A stretch of DNA of 32,333 bases from NCBI GenBank assembly GCA_903889265.1, contig CAISWS010000285.1:1-32333 (forward strand). Direction: 5' to 3'. The notes beneath the pieces were generated by a model that saw only the letters and a list, made by a program, of their open reading frames with translations, had not been told where the DNA came from and made no database searches. The DNA comes from an uncultured Bacteroidota bacterium. GTDB lineage: Bacteria > Bacteroidota > Bacteroidia > Chitinophagales > LD1. A program made the position numbers and the translations under genes. Below are positions 7,818 to 15,540 of the stretch, piece by piece; the stretch's first letter is position 1; each line of letters starts with the position of its first letter.

Positions 7818-9359
7818 TTAATATCTGCCTGGCCGCATTAAAAAATAATTCCCCGGCAAATCTTTAGGAGACCACACGCCCCATTTTGCCAGGGTCAGGG
7901 AATCTGAATTTAAATATGGCTGATACCCGGCCAGGTCTTTATCAATAACAATAGATTTTGAATGTTCTGGGCCATCCAGCGATGAAAGGATAAGCGATTC
8001 GTAACCCGATGCCCAACTCATTACCAGGGTATCCATAGGAACACTTTTTTCGGTTAGCATCAGCCTTTGTGTATGTGCCCGGTCCATTTCAGCAAACCTT
8101 TGTCCGTACCAAAACAACCTGCTGGTATAGGGCGTATGCGTATTAAAAATAAAAGCCAGCCTTATGCTAACAATCGCCAGCACAGTTATCTGTGCCTGCC
8201 TTGGGAATTTAAAATACCCGTCCGCCAGAATATGTACAAATGGGAGTAAAACAAAAATACCCAATGGCAGCATCATGTTTTCCAGGTAAAACTTATCGGC
8301 CGATGAACCGGCAACACAAATAAGCATCAGATAGCCCATGGTAAACAATACAAGCATTGAAATCTCCCAAAATCTCCTCCTCAGCCCCAAAACAAAAATG
8401 GTAAACAAAAAAATCAGCCAGTAAATCAGGTAATCAGACTTTGCAAAGTGCAATTCCTTTGCAACGCTTGGCAGTAAGCCGGAAAGCTGTTTTGCAATAA
8501 AATAAAGCAGTAAAATACCTGCTCCGAAAAGAAGTGCCAAAATCGGCCCCAAGGTCCGGCGCTTTCTGGCATACCATAACACTAGTATTGTCACCAAAAT
8601 TACAACTGTCAGGTAAGGCACATGCGCAATCAACATAAGTTTCCCATTGCTTACAAATCCGGCAATGCTGTCTGCATGTGCTTTTATTACACCTGTTAAA
8701 TCCAGTTTGGCACTTTCATATTGATCAAAGCGGCTGACCCAGATTCTCAGGCCAAAATCTGTAACTGCAATTGCCACCGGCCATTTGTAAAAACCCAGGT
8801 CCAGCTTATAGTGTTTATACACCGAAAATATGAGCACATAAAATATAGGGAAGAAAATTAATGGGTGAAAAGACTGAATAAACATGATCAGCAAAAAGTG
8901 CAGCCATGGCCTGCGGGTTATATCGCCCGGGCCCTTCTTTTCAATATAAGCGTAATACAGCATCAGCCAGGCCAGGCCCTGGGGTAGTTCAGATTGTATC
9001 CAGTAAAAGGTATCGTTTACAACCAGCAACATGCTTAATAAAAAAACAAGGGCAACGGTACCCTGCCGAAACACAAAAGCAATCACTAAAAAGAACAGGA
9101 AATAGAAAACAACATAGCTGGCCGAATAAACCATCAGCATTGAGCTTAAAGGGCAATTCAACCGCTGCAGTATAAGTGGAATAGTTTGGGGGATGGCAGC
9201 GCCAACTCTCAGGTTTAATACAAACTTGTGCGTAATCAGCAAAAATATTTCCTGAGACGACATGTCAAAAGTGATGGTGCGCTCTTTGAAAAAGAGCAGG
9301 GCAAAAACAAGTAAAACAGCAAAGGTGATAAGCCCCGTTATCCTGATAAAATAATTCAT
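7818..9359 (-). CDS. Polytopic membrane protein of unknown function
   Basis: This 513-residue protein has roughly ten to twelve hydrophobic helices up to about residue 400, followed by a soluble tail of about 100 residues. Its overall shape is that of GT-C membrane glycosyltransferases, but I see no clear acidic motif in the first loop, so I do not assign a reaction. The reading frame stays open to 9527; the ATG at 9359 is preferred because it begins directly with a membrane helix (MNYFIRITGL) and leaves a 46-base gap after the upstream GT2 gene rather than a 122-base overlap. Downstream of the dolichol-phosphate-mannose-synthase-like gene, it could use the polyprenyl-linked sugar which that enzyme makes; this is inferred from context only. 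Confidence 0.72.
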   Translation of the reverse strand: MNYFIRITGLITFAVLLVFALLFFKERTITFDMSSQEIFLLITHKFVLNLRVGAAIPQTIPLILQRLNCPLSSMLMVYSASYVVFYFLFFLVIAFVFRQGTVALVFLLSMLLVVNDTFYWIQSELPQGLAWLMLYYAYIEKKGPGDITRRPWLHFLLIMFIQSFHPLIFFPIFYVLIFSVYKHYKLDLGFYKWPVAIAVTDFGLRIWVSRFDQYESAKLDLTGVIKAHADSIAGFVSNGKLMLIAHVPYLTVVILVTILVLWYARKRRTLGPILALLFGAGILLLYFIAKQLSGLLPSVAKELHFAKSDYLIYWLIFLFTIFVLGLRRRFWEISMLVLFTMGYLMLICVAGSSADKFYLENMMLPLGIFVLLPFVHILADGYFKFPRQAQITVLAIVSIRLAFIFNTHTPYTSRLFWYGQRFAEMDRAHTQRLMLTEKSVPMDTLVMSWASGYESLILSSLDGPEHSKSIVIDKDLAGYQPYLNSDSLTLAKWGVWSPKDLPGNYFLMRPGRY

Positions 9360-9405
9360 ATCACAAGTAAGGGCTTTGTGCCGGATGCAAGCTGCGGGGC
9401 ACCGG

Positions 9406-10119
9406 TTAAAACAAATTATATTTAAGTATACACCAAATAGCCCTGAAACCATCCCGCCATCCAATCTTTTTCCCTTCGGCATAAGTTCTTCCGTAATAGC
9501 TGATGCCCACTTCATAAATACGCACATTGGGATAGCGGCTCATTTTGGCGGTTACCTCAGGTTCAAACCCAAAGCGCTGCTCCTTCAGGTCAAGCGATTT
9601 TACAATCTCGGCCCGGAAAAGCTTATAACAGGTTTCCATATCTGATAAGTTCAGGTTCGTAAACATGTTCGACATAAAGGTAAGCAGGTTATTGCCTATG
9701 GTATGCCAAAAGAAAAGTATACGGTGCGGCCTGCCACCGGCAAAACGCGAACCGTAAACAACATCGGCAAAGCCGTCTAAAACTGGCTTTAATAAAATGT
9801 TGTACTCATTTGGGTCGTACTCCAGGTCGGCGTCCTGTATTACTATATAATCGCCGGTAGCCTCTTTAATGCCCCGGTGAAGCGCTGCGCCCTTACCCAT
9901 ATTTACTGGTTGGCTGTAAAACTGAATATTCATAGCCGGATTACTCCTGCTATAGCTTTCTACAGCTTCAACGGTATTGTCTTTCGAGCAGTCGTTAACA
10001 ATAATCACTTCTTTTTCTACTCCGGCTATTAAAACCACATCGCGTACTTTATCCAAAATCCGGTGAATAGTTCTGCCTTCGTTATAGGCGGGTATTACAA
10101 TAGAAAGTTTTGCGCTCAT
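9406..10119 (-). CDS. Family 2 glycosyltransferase, polyprenyl-phosphate sugar synthase type
   Basis: This 237-residue single-domain GT-A protein resembles dolichol-phosphate mannose synthases (DPM1-like). Landmarks: the N-terminal [13 protein letters not shown] (6-18), D43 in VNDCSKDNT, the metal-binding QDADLEYDP (95-103), [10 protein letters not shown] (120-129), [10 protein letters not shown] (160-169), and the tail [18 protein letters not shown] (207-224), which is diagnostic for this subgroup. It has no membrane helices, so it would act at the inner membrane's cytoplasmic face to load a sugar on polyprenyl phosphate. The adjacent polytopic proteins are candidate users of that donor. It is divergent from recR, with only 40 bases between starts. 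Confidence 0.92.
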   Translation of the reverse strand: MSAKLSIVIPAYNEGRTIHRILDKVRDVVLIAGVEKEVIIVNDCSKDNTVEAVESYSRSNPAMNIQFYSQPVNMGKGAALHRGIKEATGDYIVIQDADLEYDPNEYNILLKPVLDGFADVVYGSRFAGGRPHRILFFWHTIGNNLLTFMSNMFTNLNLSDMETCYKLFRAEIVKSLDLKEQRFGFEPEVTAKMSRYPNVRIYEVGISYYGRTYAEGKKIGWRDGFRAIWCILKYNLF

Positions 10120-10152
10120 TGGGCTGCAATATAATAATTACACTTATTTTAG
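10119..10152 (+). promoter_or_regulatory. Putative recR promoter
   Basis: TTG (10119-10121) and TATTTTAG (10145-10152) are separated by 23 bases, within the 17-23 range used by the Bacteroidota primary sigma factor. The box ends only 7 bases before the recR ATG, implying a leaderless or nearly leaderless message. Confidence 0.35.
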
Positions 10153-10159
10153 CAGCGAT

Positions 10160-10786
10160 ATGAAGTACTCTTCCAAACTTATTGCCGATGCCGTTGCCGA
10201 GTTTACAAAACTACCCGGCATAGGCGAAAAAACCGCCCTGCGGCTGGTGCTCCACCTGCTTAAACAGGATACGGAAAAAGTAAAGAATTTTGGTGAGGCA
10301 GTAATAAGGATGCGGGCAGAGGTTAAATTTTGCAAAACCTGCCACAACGTGTCAGATAACGACCTCTGTGATATTTGCGCCAACCCCCACCGCGACCATA
10401 CCACCGTTTGCCTGGTTGAAACAATCCGGGATGTGATTGCCATTGAAAATACAAATATTTACCGGGGTGCCTATCATGTACTGGGCGGCATTATTTCGCC
10501 AATTGATGGCATTGGCCCCGAAAAGCTGAATATTTCCTCCCTGATTCAAAGAGCAGAGGCCGGCGAGGTAAAAGAGGTAATTATGGCACTAAGCCCTACC
10601 ATTGAAGGCGACACCACTATTTTTTACATCAGCAAAAAACTGCGCGACCTCAACGTTCAAATCACATCTATTGCCCGCGGAATCTCTTTTGGCGGCGAGC
10701 TGGAATACACCGATGAAATGACCCTTGCCCGTTCTATTGCCACCCGCCTGCCCTACGAAAATTACCTTGTAAAAAGTTCGGGTTAA
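10160..10786 (+). CDS. recR: Recombination mediator protein RecR
   Basis: RecR works with RecO and RecF to load RecA on gapped, SSB-coated DNA. The 208-residue protein shows a helix-hairpin-helix (LPGIGEKTALRL, 18-29), a four-cysteine zinc site (C58, C61, C70, C73), a Toprim domain (about 81-175) beginning at CLVETIRD with E87, and the conserved C-terminal GISFGGELEYTDEMTL. Length and order are typical. Its partner recO is encoded about 4 kb away on the other strand. Neighbours on both sides are glycosyltransferases, so its position reflects chromosomal order rather than function. Confidence 0.98.
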   Translation: MKYSSKLIADAVAEFTKLPGIGEKTALRLVLHLLKQDTEKVKNFGEAVIRMRAEVKFCKTCHNVSDNDLCDICANPHRDHTTVCLVETIRDVIAIENTNIYRGAYHVLGGIISPIDGIGPEKLNISSLIQRAEAGEVKEVIMALSPTIEGDTTIFYISKKLRDLNVQITSIARGISFGGELEYTDEMTLARSIATRLPYENYLVKSSG

Positions 10787-10840
10787 AGTTTTCATTACTT
10801 CGTCTCTTGGCAGGCACAGTCATTTAGCTAAATTTAGCGC

Positions 10841-12754
10841 GTGAAACTTTCCATTGTTATTGTCAACTACAACGTAAAGCACTTTTTAGGGCAATGCCTT
10901 AATTCAGTGAAACGGGGCATTGAGCATCTTGATACAGAGGTGTTTGTGGTTGATAACGCATCATCCGACGGCTCGTGCGATATGGTGCGCGAAATGTTTC
11001 CCTGGGTAACCCTGATTGCAAGCCCGGTTAATCTTGGTTTTTCAAAAGGCAATAACCTGGCTATTGAAAAGGCCAGCGGCCAGTACGTGTTGTTATTAAA
11101 CCCTGATACGGTAGTTGCCGAAGATACCTTTGATAAATGCATCGAATTTATGGATGGCAATCCGGATGCCGGTGCCCTGGGCGTCAGAATGATAGACGGA
11201 AAAGGCAATTTTCTTCCTGAATCAAAAAGGGGCCTGCCTACGCCCTCGGTAGCTTTCTGCAAAACATTTGGCCTGTCAAAAATTTTCCCTAAATCAAAAA
11301 CCTTTAACCGCTATCACCTCGGCTTTTTGCCTGAACATGAAACAAACGAAGTAGAAATATTATCCGGCGCCTTTATGTTAATGCGGAAAGCCGCACTGGA
11401 TAAAACCGGCCTGCTGGATGAGACCTTCTTTATGTATGGCGAGGATATTGACCTCTCGTACCGCATCATCAAAGCCGGTTACAAAAATTTCTATTTCGCA
11501 GGCACCACCATCATCCATTATAAGGGAGAAAGCACCCGCAAGGGTAGCTTAAATTACGTAAAGGTGTTTTATAACGCCATGATCATTTTTGCCCGCAAGC
11601 ATTTTAGCGGTAATCAATCGGGCCTGTTTTCGCTTTTTATCAATCTCGCCATTTTTTTCAGGGGATTTTTAACGGTGCTGGCCAATCTGTTCTCCTCTTC
11701 TTACCTGTTTATTATTGATGCCCTGCTAAGTTTTGGTGGTATCTGCCTTATCACCCGTTATTGGGAGGATATGATTAAGTACACCGATAATTATTATCCC
11801 GGGCAATTCATGTTTATTGTAGTGCCTACCTATATTCTTATCTGGATACTATCTACCTTTTTAAACGGAGGGTACGACAAACCCTTCCGCATATCAAACA
11901 TTTTCAGGGGCATTTTTTTCGGCACCCTTGCTATTGCAGCAGTGTATGCTTTTTTACCTAACGAATGGCGATTCTCGCGCGCCATTATTATCCTGGGTGC
12001 TATCTGGACGGCCGCCGAAATGCTGATTACCAGAACCTCCTACCACCTCATCAAATACCAGTCTCTGTCCATCGAAAGCAGTGATGATAAAAAAGCTTTG
12101 CTGGTGGGTAAAGAAGAGGAATGCTTACGGGCTGAAAAACTTTTACTTCAGGCTGGTGCCGAAAGCGAAGTGGTAAGTTTTGTCAACGATCAAAACAATC
12201 TGCCACAACTGGCAACTGTGTATGATATTAATGAAATAATCTTCTGCTCGCGCGACCTTACTTTCAGCCAAATCATTAACAACATCAGCCTGTGCGGCAA
12301 TAAAATTGATTACAAAATACTCAACCCCGGCAGTGAGGCTTTTGTAGGCAGTAACTCAAAAAACACTGCGGGCGACCTCTACTCCGTCAACCATAATCTT
12401 AACCTTGCAAAGGCTGCCAATCAAAGAAAAAAGCGGCTGTTTGATGTTATCAGCAGCCTGTGTTTTGTAGTATTGCTGCCGGTCAATCTTTTCATTATAA
12501 AAAACTTCGGCGGCTTTGTTTCTAACTGGCTGGCCGTTGCCTCGGGTAAAAAAACCTGGGTAGGTTATGCTCAATCCGGCACTGGCAACCTACCCGTTAT
12601 TAAGACCGGTGTAATCACCACCACAACCAGTTACGACGGCCTGCAACTGGATGCCGGTACCCTTTCAAAAATAGACCTCCTTTATGCCCGCCATTATTCT
12701 GTATCTGACGACGTTAAACTGATTTGGAAGAATTACCGTAAATTAGGGGTATGA
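10841..12754 (+). CDS. GT2 glycosyltransferase fused to a degenerate sugar-phosphate-transferase-like half
   Basis: This 637-residue protein starts with GTG. Residues 1-255 form a rhamnosyltransferase-like GT2 domain: IVIVNYN (5-11), VVDNASSDGS (36-45), LLLNPDT (84-90), SGAFMLMRK (175-183) and GEDIDLSYR (200-208). About five membrane helices follow (263-283, 286-305, 322-341, 353-372, 380-397). Then comes a Rossmann-like region (418-505) and a hydrophobic segment (533-555) introduced by KKRLFDV. The second half has the order seen in polyprenyl-phosphate hexose-1-phosphate transferases: the tail (DLLYARHYSVSDDVK, 612-626) and GKKTWVGY (569-576) resemble that family's end. The catalytic middle (KFRSM and Asp-Glu motifs) is absent, so priming activity is unlikely. 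The last 4 bases overlap the next start. Confidence 0.85.
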   Translation: MKLSIVIVNYNVKHFLGQCLNSVKRGIEHLDTEVFVVDNASSDGSCDMVREMFPWVTLIASPVNLGFSKGNNLAIEKASGQYVLLLNPDTVVAEDTFDKCIEFMDGNPDAGALGVRMIDGKGNFLPESKRGLPTPSVAFCKTFGLSKIFPKSKTFNRYHLGFLPEHETNEVEILSGAFMLMRKAALDKTGLLDETFFMYGEDIDLSYRIIKAGYKNFYFAGTTIIHYKGESTRKGSLNYVKVFYNAMIIFARKHFSGNQSGLFSLFINLAIFFRGFLTVLANLFSSSYLFIIDALLSFGGICLITRYWEDMIKYTDNYYPGQFMFIVVPTYILIWILSTFLNGGYDKPFRISNIFRGIFFGTLAIAAVYAFLPNEWRFSRAIIILGAIWTAAEMLITRTSYHLIKYQSLSIESSDDKKALLVGKEEECLRAEKLLLQAGAESEVVSFVNDQNNLPQLATVYDINEIIFCSRDLTFSQIINNISLCGNKIDYKILNPGSEAFVGSNSKNTAGDLYSVNHNLNLAKAANQRKKRLFDVISSLCFVVLLPVNLFIIKNFGGFVSNWLAVASGKKTWVGYAQSGTGNLPVIKTGVITTTTSYDGLQLDAGTLSKIDLLYARHYSVSDDVKLIWKNYRKLGV

Positions 12755-13011
12755 AAGTTCTGCTTTTCCTTTTCACCCTATGTTATTTCACTACAACCTC
12801 CAAAGCCGGAGGGGCCTACAGAAATTATCTGCTCTCTAAAGTATATGTCCTCAGCAAACCTTCGGAATACCATGCTGCGGATGTTAGCACTTCACTAAGT
12901 TCTGCAGCATTTATTCCCCGCTTTGAAAGGCCCAAAGGAGCCATATTTTGCCGGATGGAAGACAAGGTTACCAAGGCCACTAAAGTGTGGTTAAAAATAG
13001 GGGTGCAATAA
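12751..13011 (+). CDS. Small secreted protein, unknown function
   Basis: This 86-residue protein has an N-terminal signal peptide: hydrophobic LLFLFTLCYF, then a likely cleavage after TTSKA (residue 19). The mature part would be about 67 residues with one cysteine (in IFCRMEDK) and no recognised domain. Its ATG overlaps the stop of the preceding glycosyltransferase gene (ATGA), a layout that usually means translational coupling, so it probably belongs to that operon. It is convergent with the GT39-like gene, which ends 10 bases away. The signal peptide and coupling support a real gene. Confidence 0.65.
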   Translation: MKVLLFLFTLCYFTTTSKAGGAYRNYLLSKVYVLSKPSEYHAADVSTSLSSAAFIPRFERPKGAIFCRMEDKVTKATKVWLKIGVQ

Positions 13012-13021
13012 GCCGGTTATC

Positions 13022-14647
13022 TTATTTCAGGTCTTCCCTTTTTATCCGGTATAATTCAGCATTCCCTTTACGGTCTGCCAGTTGATAAGGTTTCGTGTTC
13101 CTGGCGTAACCGGGCAGGTCTTCCCATCTTTTTCCGCTCATCATGTTGCTAAACCCATCCAGCAAAAGATAAAGGTTTTTCCCTTCAGGAACCGGCTGGG
13201 TTTTAATGTCGTTAAAGCTTTTAAAAGCAATATGGGAGGTGTCAAACCCCAGGTAGTAATTACCAAGGTTCCGCTCCACTTCATTAGTAATTACCCAGGC
13301 ATTCTCTTTACTGTTTACAAGGTTATCTTTTACCAGCCATTTTTGATACCGGTATCCTTGCTGCCGGGCATATAAAAAGGATTGCACCGGTTGGGCAAAT
13401 AAAACTGCAAACACCGCCACCGTTCCCGCAACCATAAAATTAAAGCCGGCAAACGAAGCAAGTAAAGCCGTGGTTGTAATTAAAAATACCGGAAAGTACG
13501 TAAGCCACGGGTTTTCAAACTGCTGGTTGCGGGCTATTATAAAGGCCATAAAAAATAAAACCGGTAACCAAAAAAATTGTTTGGGGTTTTCGAAAAAAAA
13601 CAGCACGCCTTTTGATGCAACCACCGCTGCTACAGGAATTAAAAACAGGTAATGCCTCGGGTCATCGCACATGGGCACATAATGCAACGGCGAGGTAGTC
13701 ATAAAGTTTGCGCAGAGCAGCCCCAGTATCATTACTAAAGGAAAAAAATCATCTGCAGTGGATATTTTAAGCATATCCTTAGCCGGCCTTTTGATAATTA
13801 CAGCCAGGGAAAAAAAGATAAGTAAAAACAATCCGCTTCGTATAAACACCAGCCACAAGCCCCAGCCTATACGCCTGATAGTTTCTGAAAATGGCAGTAA
13901 ATCATAGCTACAGGGGTTAAAATAACTTCCATGGGCAATAGCATAAAATCGTTGAAAAAATGAGCCCGTTTCAATTCCTGTAAAAACAAAGTACAGGGCC
14001 AGAAGTAAAATAGCCGACAGGATGGCTGCTACCCAAAACCTCACATTTCGCTTCTGTAAAACATCGGCTATAAACAGGTAGCAAAAGATGGGTATAGTAA
14101 GCAGTATGGTCTCTTTCGAAAGAAACCCAAGCATAAGCGATAGCGCGAATAAAAATCCGTTCAGCAGGTTTTTATTGCCGGACACCTGTTGTATATAAAC
14201 AATATAAATCCCTGCAAAAAAGAAAAATGCCACATATACATCGGGCATTATTTTATCGGCATAAAAAAGCGTCCATGAATATAGGCCGAAAAGGAAAACA
14301 GCCAGGCAGGCCTGCCATTTATTGGCAACACACCTGGCTACCAGGTAAGCCGTTAACAAGGTAAACAGCACAGGCATAACTGCCGAGGAATGGTCATTAA
14401 TACCAAACAGCCGGTAAGCAAGGGCGGTTAAAAAAATAGTTACCCAGCGATAATTATAATGGTCGTTTCCCAGCGAAAAGGTATGGGTTAAAACCTGGTG
14501 CGATTTGGCCGCATAGTACAAATCATCATATCCATAATGGCCGAAAAACCCAAATAAATGGTTTACCAGAAAAACCGCCATCAAAATCATCAGCGATACG
14601 CCGGTCAAGCCGTTATACAAACCGCCGGTAATTTTCCATGAACGCAT
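13022..14647 (-). CDS. Membrane glycosyltransferase, GT39/ArnT-like
   Basis: This 541-residue polytopic protein has about ten or more hydrophobic helices and a soluble C-terminal domain (about 420-541). The first loop after helix 1 carries HYGYDDLYYA (37-46), whose Asp pair (D41, D42) matches the catalytic/metal-binding acids of GT-C family 39 enzymes, which transfer sugars from polyprenyl phosphate outside the inner membrane. A second loop feature, NYRWVTIFLTALAYRLFG (65-82), is also typical. The sugar and acceptor are unknown. The gene follows recO by 46 bases on the same strand but has its own promoter-like boxes just before the ATG, so it may be expressed separately. Confidence 0.82.
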   Translation of the reverse strand: MRSWKITGGLYNGLTGVSLMILMAVFLVNHLFGFFGHYGYDDLYYAAKSHQVLTHTFSLGNDHYNYRWVTIFLTALAYRLFGINDHSSAVMPVLFTLLTAYLVARCVANKWQACLAVFLFGLYSWTLFYADKIMPDVYVAFFFFAGIYIVYIQQVSGNKNLLNGFLFALSLMLGFLSKETILLTIPIFCYLFIADVLQKRNVRFWVAAILSAILLLALYFVFTGIETGSFFQRFYAIAHGSYFNPCSYDLLPFSETIRRIGWGLWLVFIRSGLFLLIFFSLAVIIKRPAKDMLKISTADDFFPLVMILGLLCANFMTTSPLHYVPMCDDPRHYLFLIPVAAVVASKGVLFFFENPKQFFWLPVLFFMAFIIARNQQFENPWLTYFPVFLITTTALLASFAGFNFMVAGTVAVFAVLFAQPVQSFLYARQQGYRYQKWLVKDNLVNSKENAWVITNEVERNLGNYYLGFDTSHIAFKSFNDIKTQPVPEGKNLYLLLDGFSNMMSGKRWEDLPGYARNTKPYQLADRKGNAELYRIKREDLK

Positions 14648-14651
14648 TAAA

Positions 14652-14686
14652 CAAATATAGGTTTATTTATTCCGGGTAAAACCCAA
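14652..14686 (-). promoter_or_regulatory. Putative promoter of the GT39-like gene
   Basis: Read on the minus strand, TTG (14686-14684) is followed after 24 bases by TATATTTG (14659-14652), a perfect TAnnTTTG box. It ends 4 bases before the ATG, implying a nearly leaderless message. A small GGGT-TTT-ACCC stem lies between the boxes. Confidence 0.4.
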
Positions 14687-14693
14687 TACTATA

Positions 14694-15413
14694 TTAATCC
14701 AGAATTGCCTCCAGTATCTCCGGCGATCTTAATGAGAAATTTTCAAGGTGCAACTGGTAATAGCGCACCAGGTTAGCCAGCATTTGTTTGCGTTCCTGTC
14801 TGTTTATTTTTAAGGTAACCGCCGAAAACGGGTTAGCCAGCAACAATTCATTCAGTATCCTGCTTTCTGCCCTGCTCATCACATTAATTTCGCTTTGCTG
14901 CGGAATAAACATGCCCTCTGTCATTTCAAAAAAAGCATTCTTTTCCGAAAAATTTCCATGCGGAACAAAGCCCAGGTGGCGCGTAAAATGGACCAGGAAT
15001 AGCAGGTGAAAATCCGGATTCAGGATCTCAGAGCGGTCTAAAACACAAAGCGATTCGTAAATAAATTCAAACATTTCGCTGTTCTGCTCCTGCTCTTTTA
15101 TTGATTTCGACATTAATTCAAGTAAAAAAATCGCTATGGTAGATTTAAGCGTATCAAAAGGAATAGAGCGGTAAACATAATCACGCCTGAATTCCCTGAT
15201 GTATTGAAGCTGTTTATTTTCGCGGTGCATCACTTCCATTTCCAGCAAAGTAAGGGGTTGAAGCAGAGAGGCTTTGGATGCGGATTTTGCCGAGCGGACC
15301 CCCTTAATTATATACGACACCAGCCCCAGCTTTTCGGTGTATATTTTAGCAATAACACTCGTTTCCGAATACTTGACAGTATGAAGTACAATTCCTTTGG
15401 TTTTGTGATACAT
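14694..15413 (-). CDS. recO: DNA repair protein RecO
   Basis: RecO anneals single strands and, with RecR, replaces SSB by RecA at gaps. The 239-residue protein begins with the OB-fold signature TKGIVLHTVKYSETSVIAKI (5-24), with the YSE and the following GLVSYIIKGVR (30-40) typical of the family. An all-helical C-terminal domain (about 85-239) follows. The Cys4 zinc cluster of some RecO proteins is not present. The ATG matches the family start. The gene lies 127 bases downstream of porZ and has a promoter-like pair in that gap. Confidence 0.93.
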   Translation of the reverse strand: MYHKTKGIVLHTVKYSETSVIAKIYTEKLGLVSYIIKGVRSAKSASKASLLQPLTLLEMEVMHRENKQLQYIREFRRDYVYRSIPFDTLKSTIAIFLLELMSKSIKEQEQNSEMFEFIYESLCVLDRSEILNPDFHLLFLVHFTRHLGFVPHGNFSEKNAFFEMTEGMFIPQQSEINVMSRAESRILNELLLANPFSAVTLKINRQERKQMLANLVRYYQLHLENFSLRSPEILEAILD

Positions 15414-15431
15414 ACAATTACGCTTCGGGTA

Positions 15432-15461
15432 CTAAAATACCACCGGCAAACCCCTTGTCAA
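15432..15461 (-). promoter_or_regulatory. Putative recO promoter
   Basis: On the minus strand TTG (15461-15459) and TATTTTAG (15439-15432) are 19 bases apart, 18 bases before the recO ATG. The box has one change from TAnnTTTG and is identical to the one before recR and ruvA. The same gap also holds a TTTGCGCAAA palindrome (15487-15496) inside a GCGTTT/AAACGC stem. Confidence 0.35.
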
Positions 15462-15540
15462 TAATAGTCATTTTAGTTGGGCAGCGTTTGCGCAAAAAAC
15501 GCCTGTTCAATTTAATCTGCTGCTGGCTGGCGTATCAATC

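Noticed and set aside
9360-9527. N-terminal extension of the 513-residue membrane protein (open frame to 9527)
   Set aside because: It would overlap the GT2 gene by 122 bases and add a Cys-rich non-membrane stretch. The ATG at 9359 begins directly with the first membrane helix.
10867-11262. 131-codon open frame antisense to the GT2 fusion gene
   Set aside because: No recognisable domain or start context; it mirrors a strongly supported coding region.
14674-14684. GGGT-TTT-ACCC stem as a recO terminator
   Set aside because: Only four base pairs, with no T-run, and located inside the proposed promoter of the next gene.
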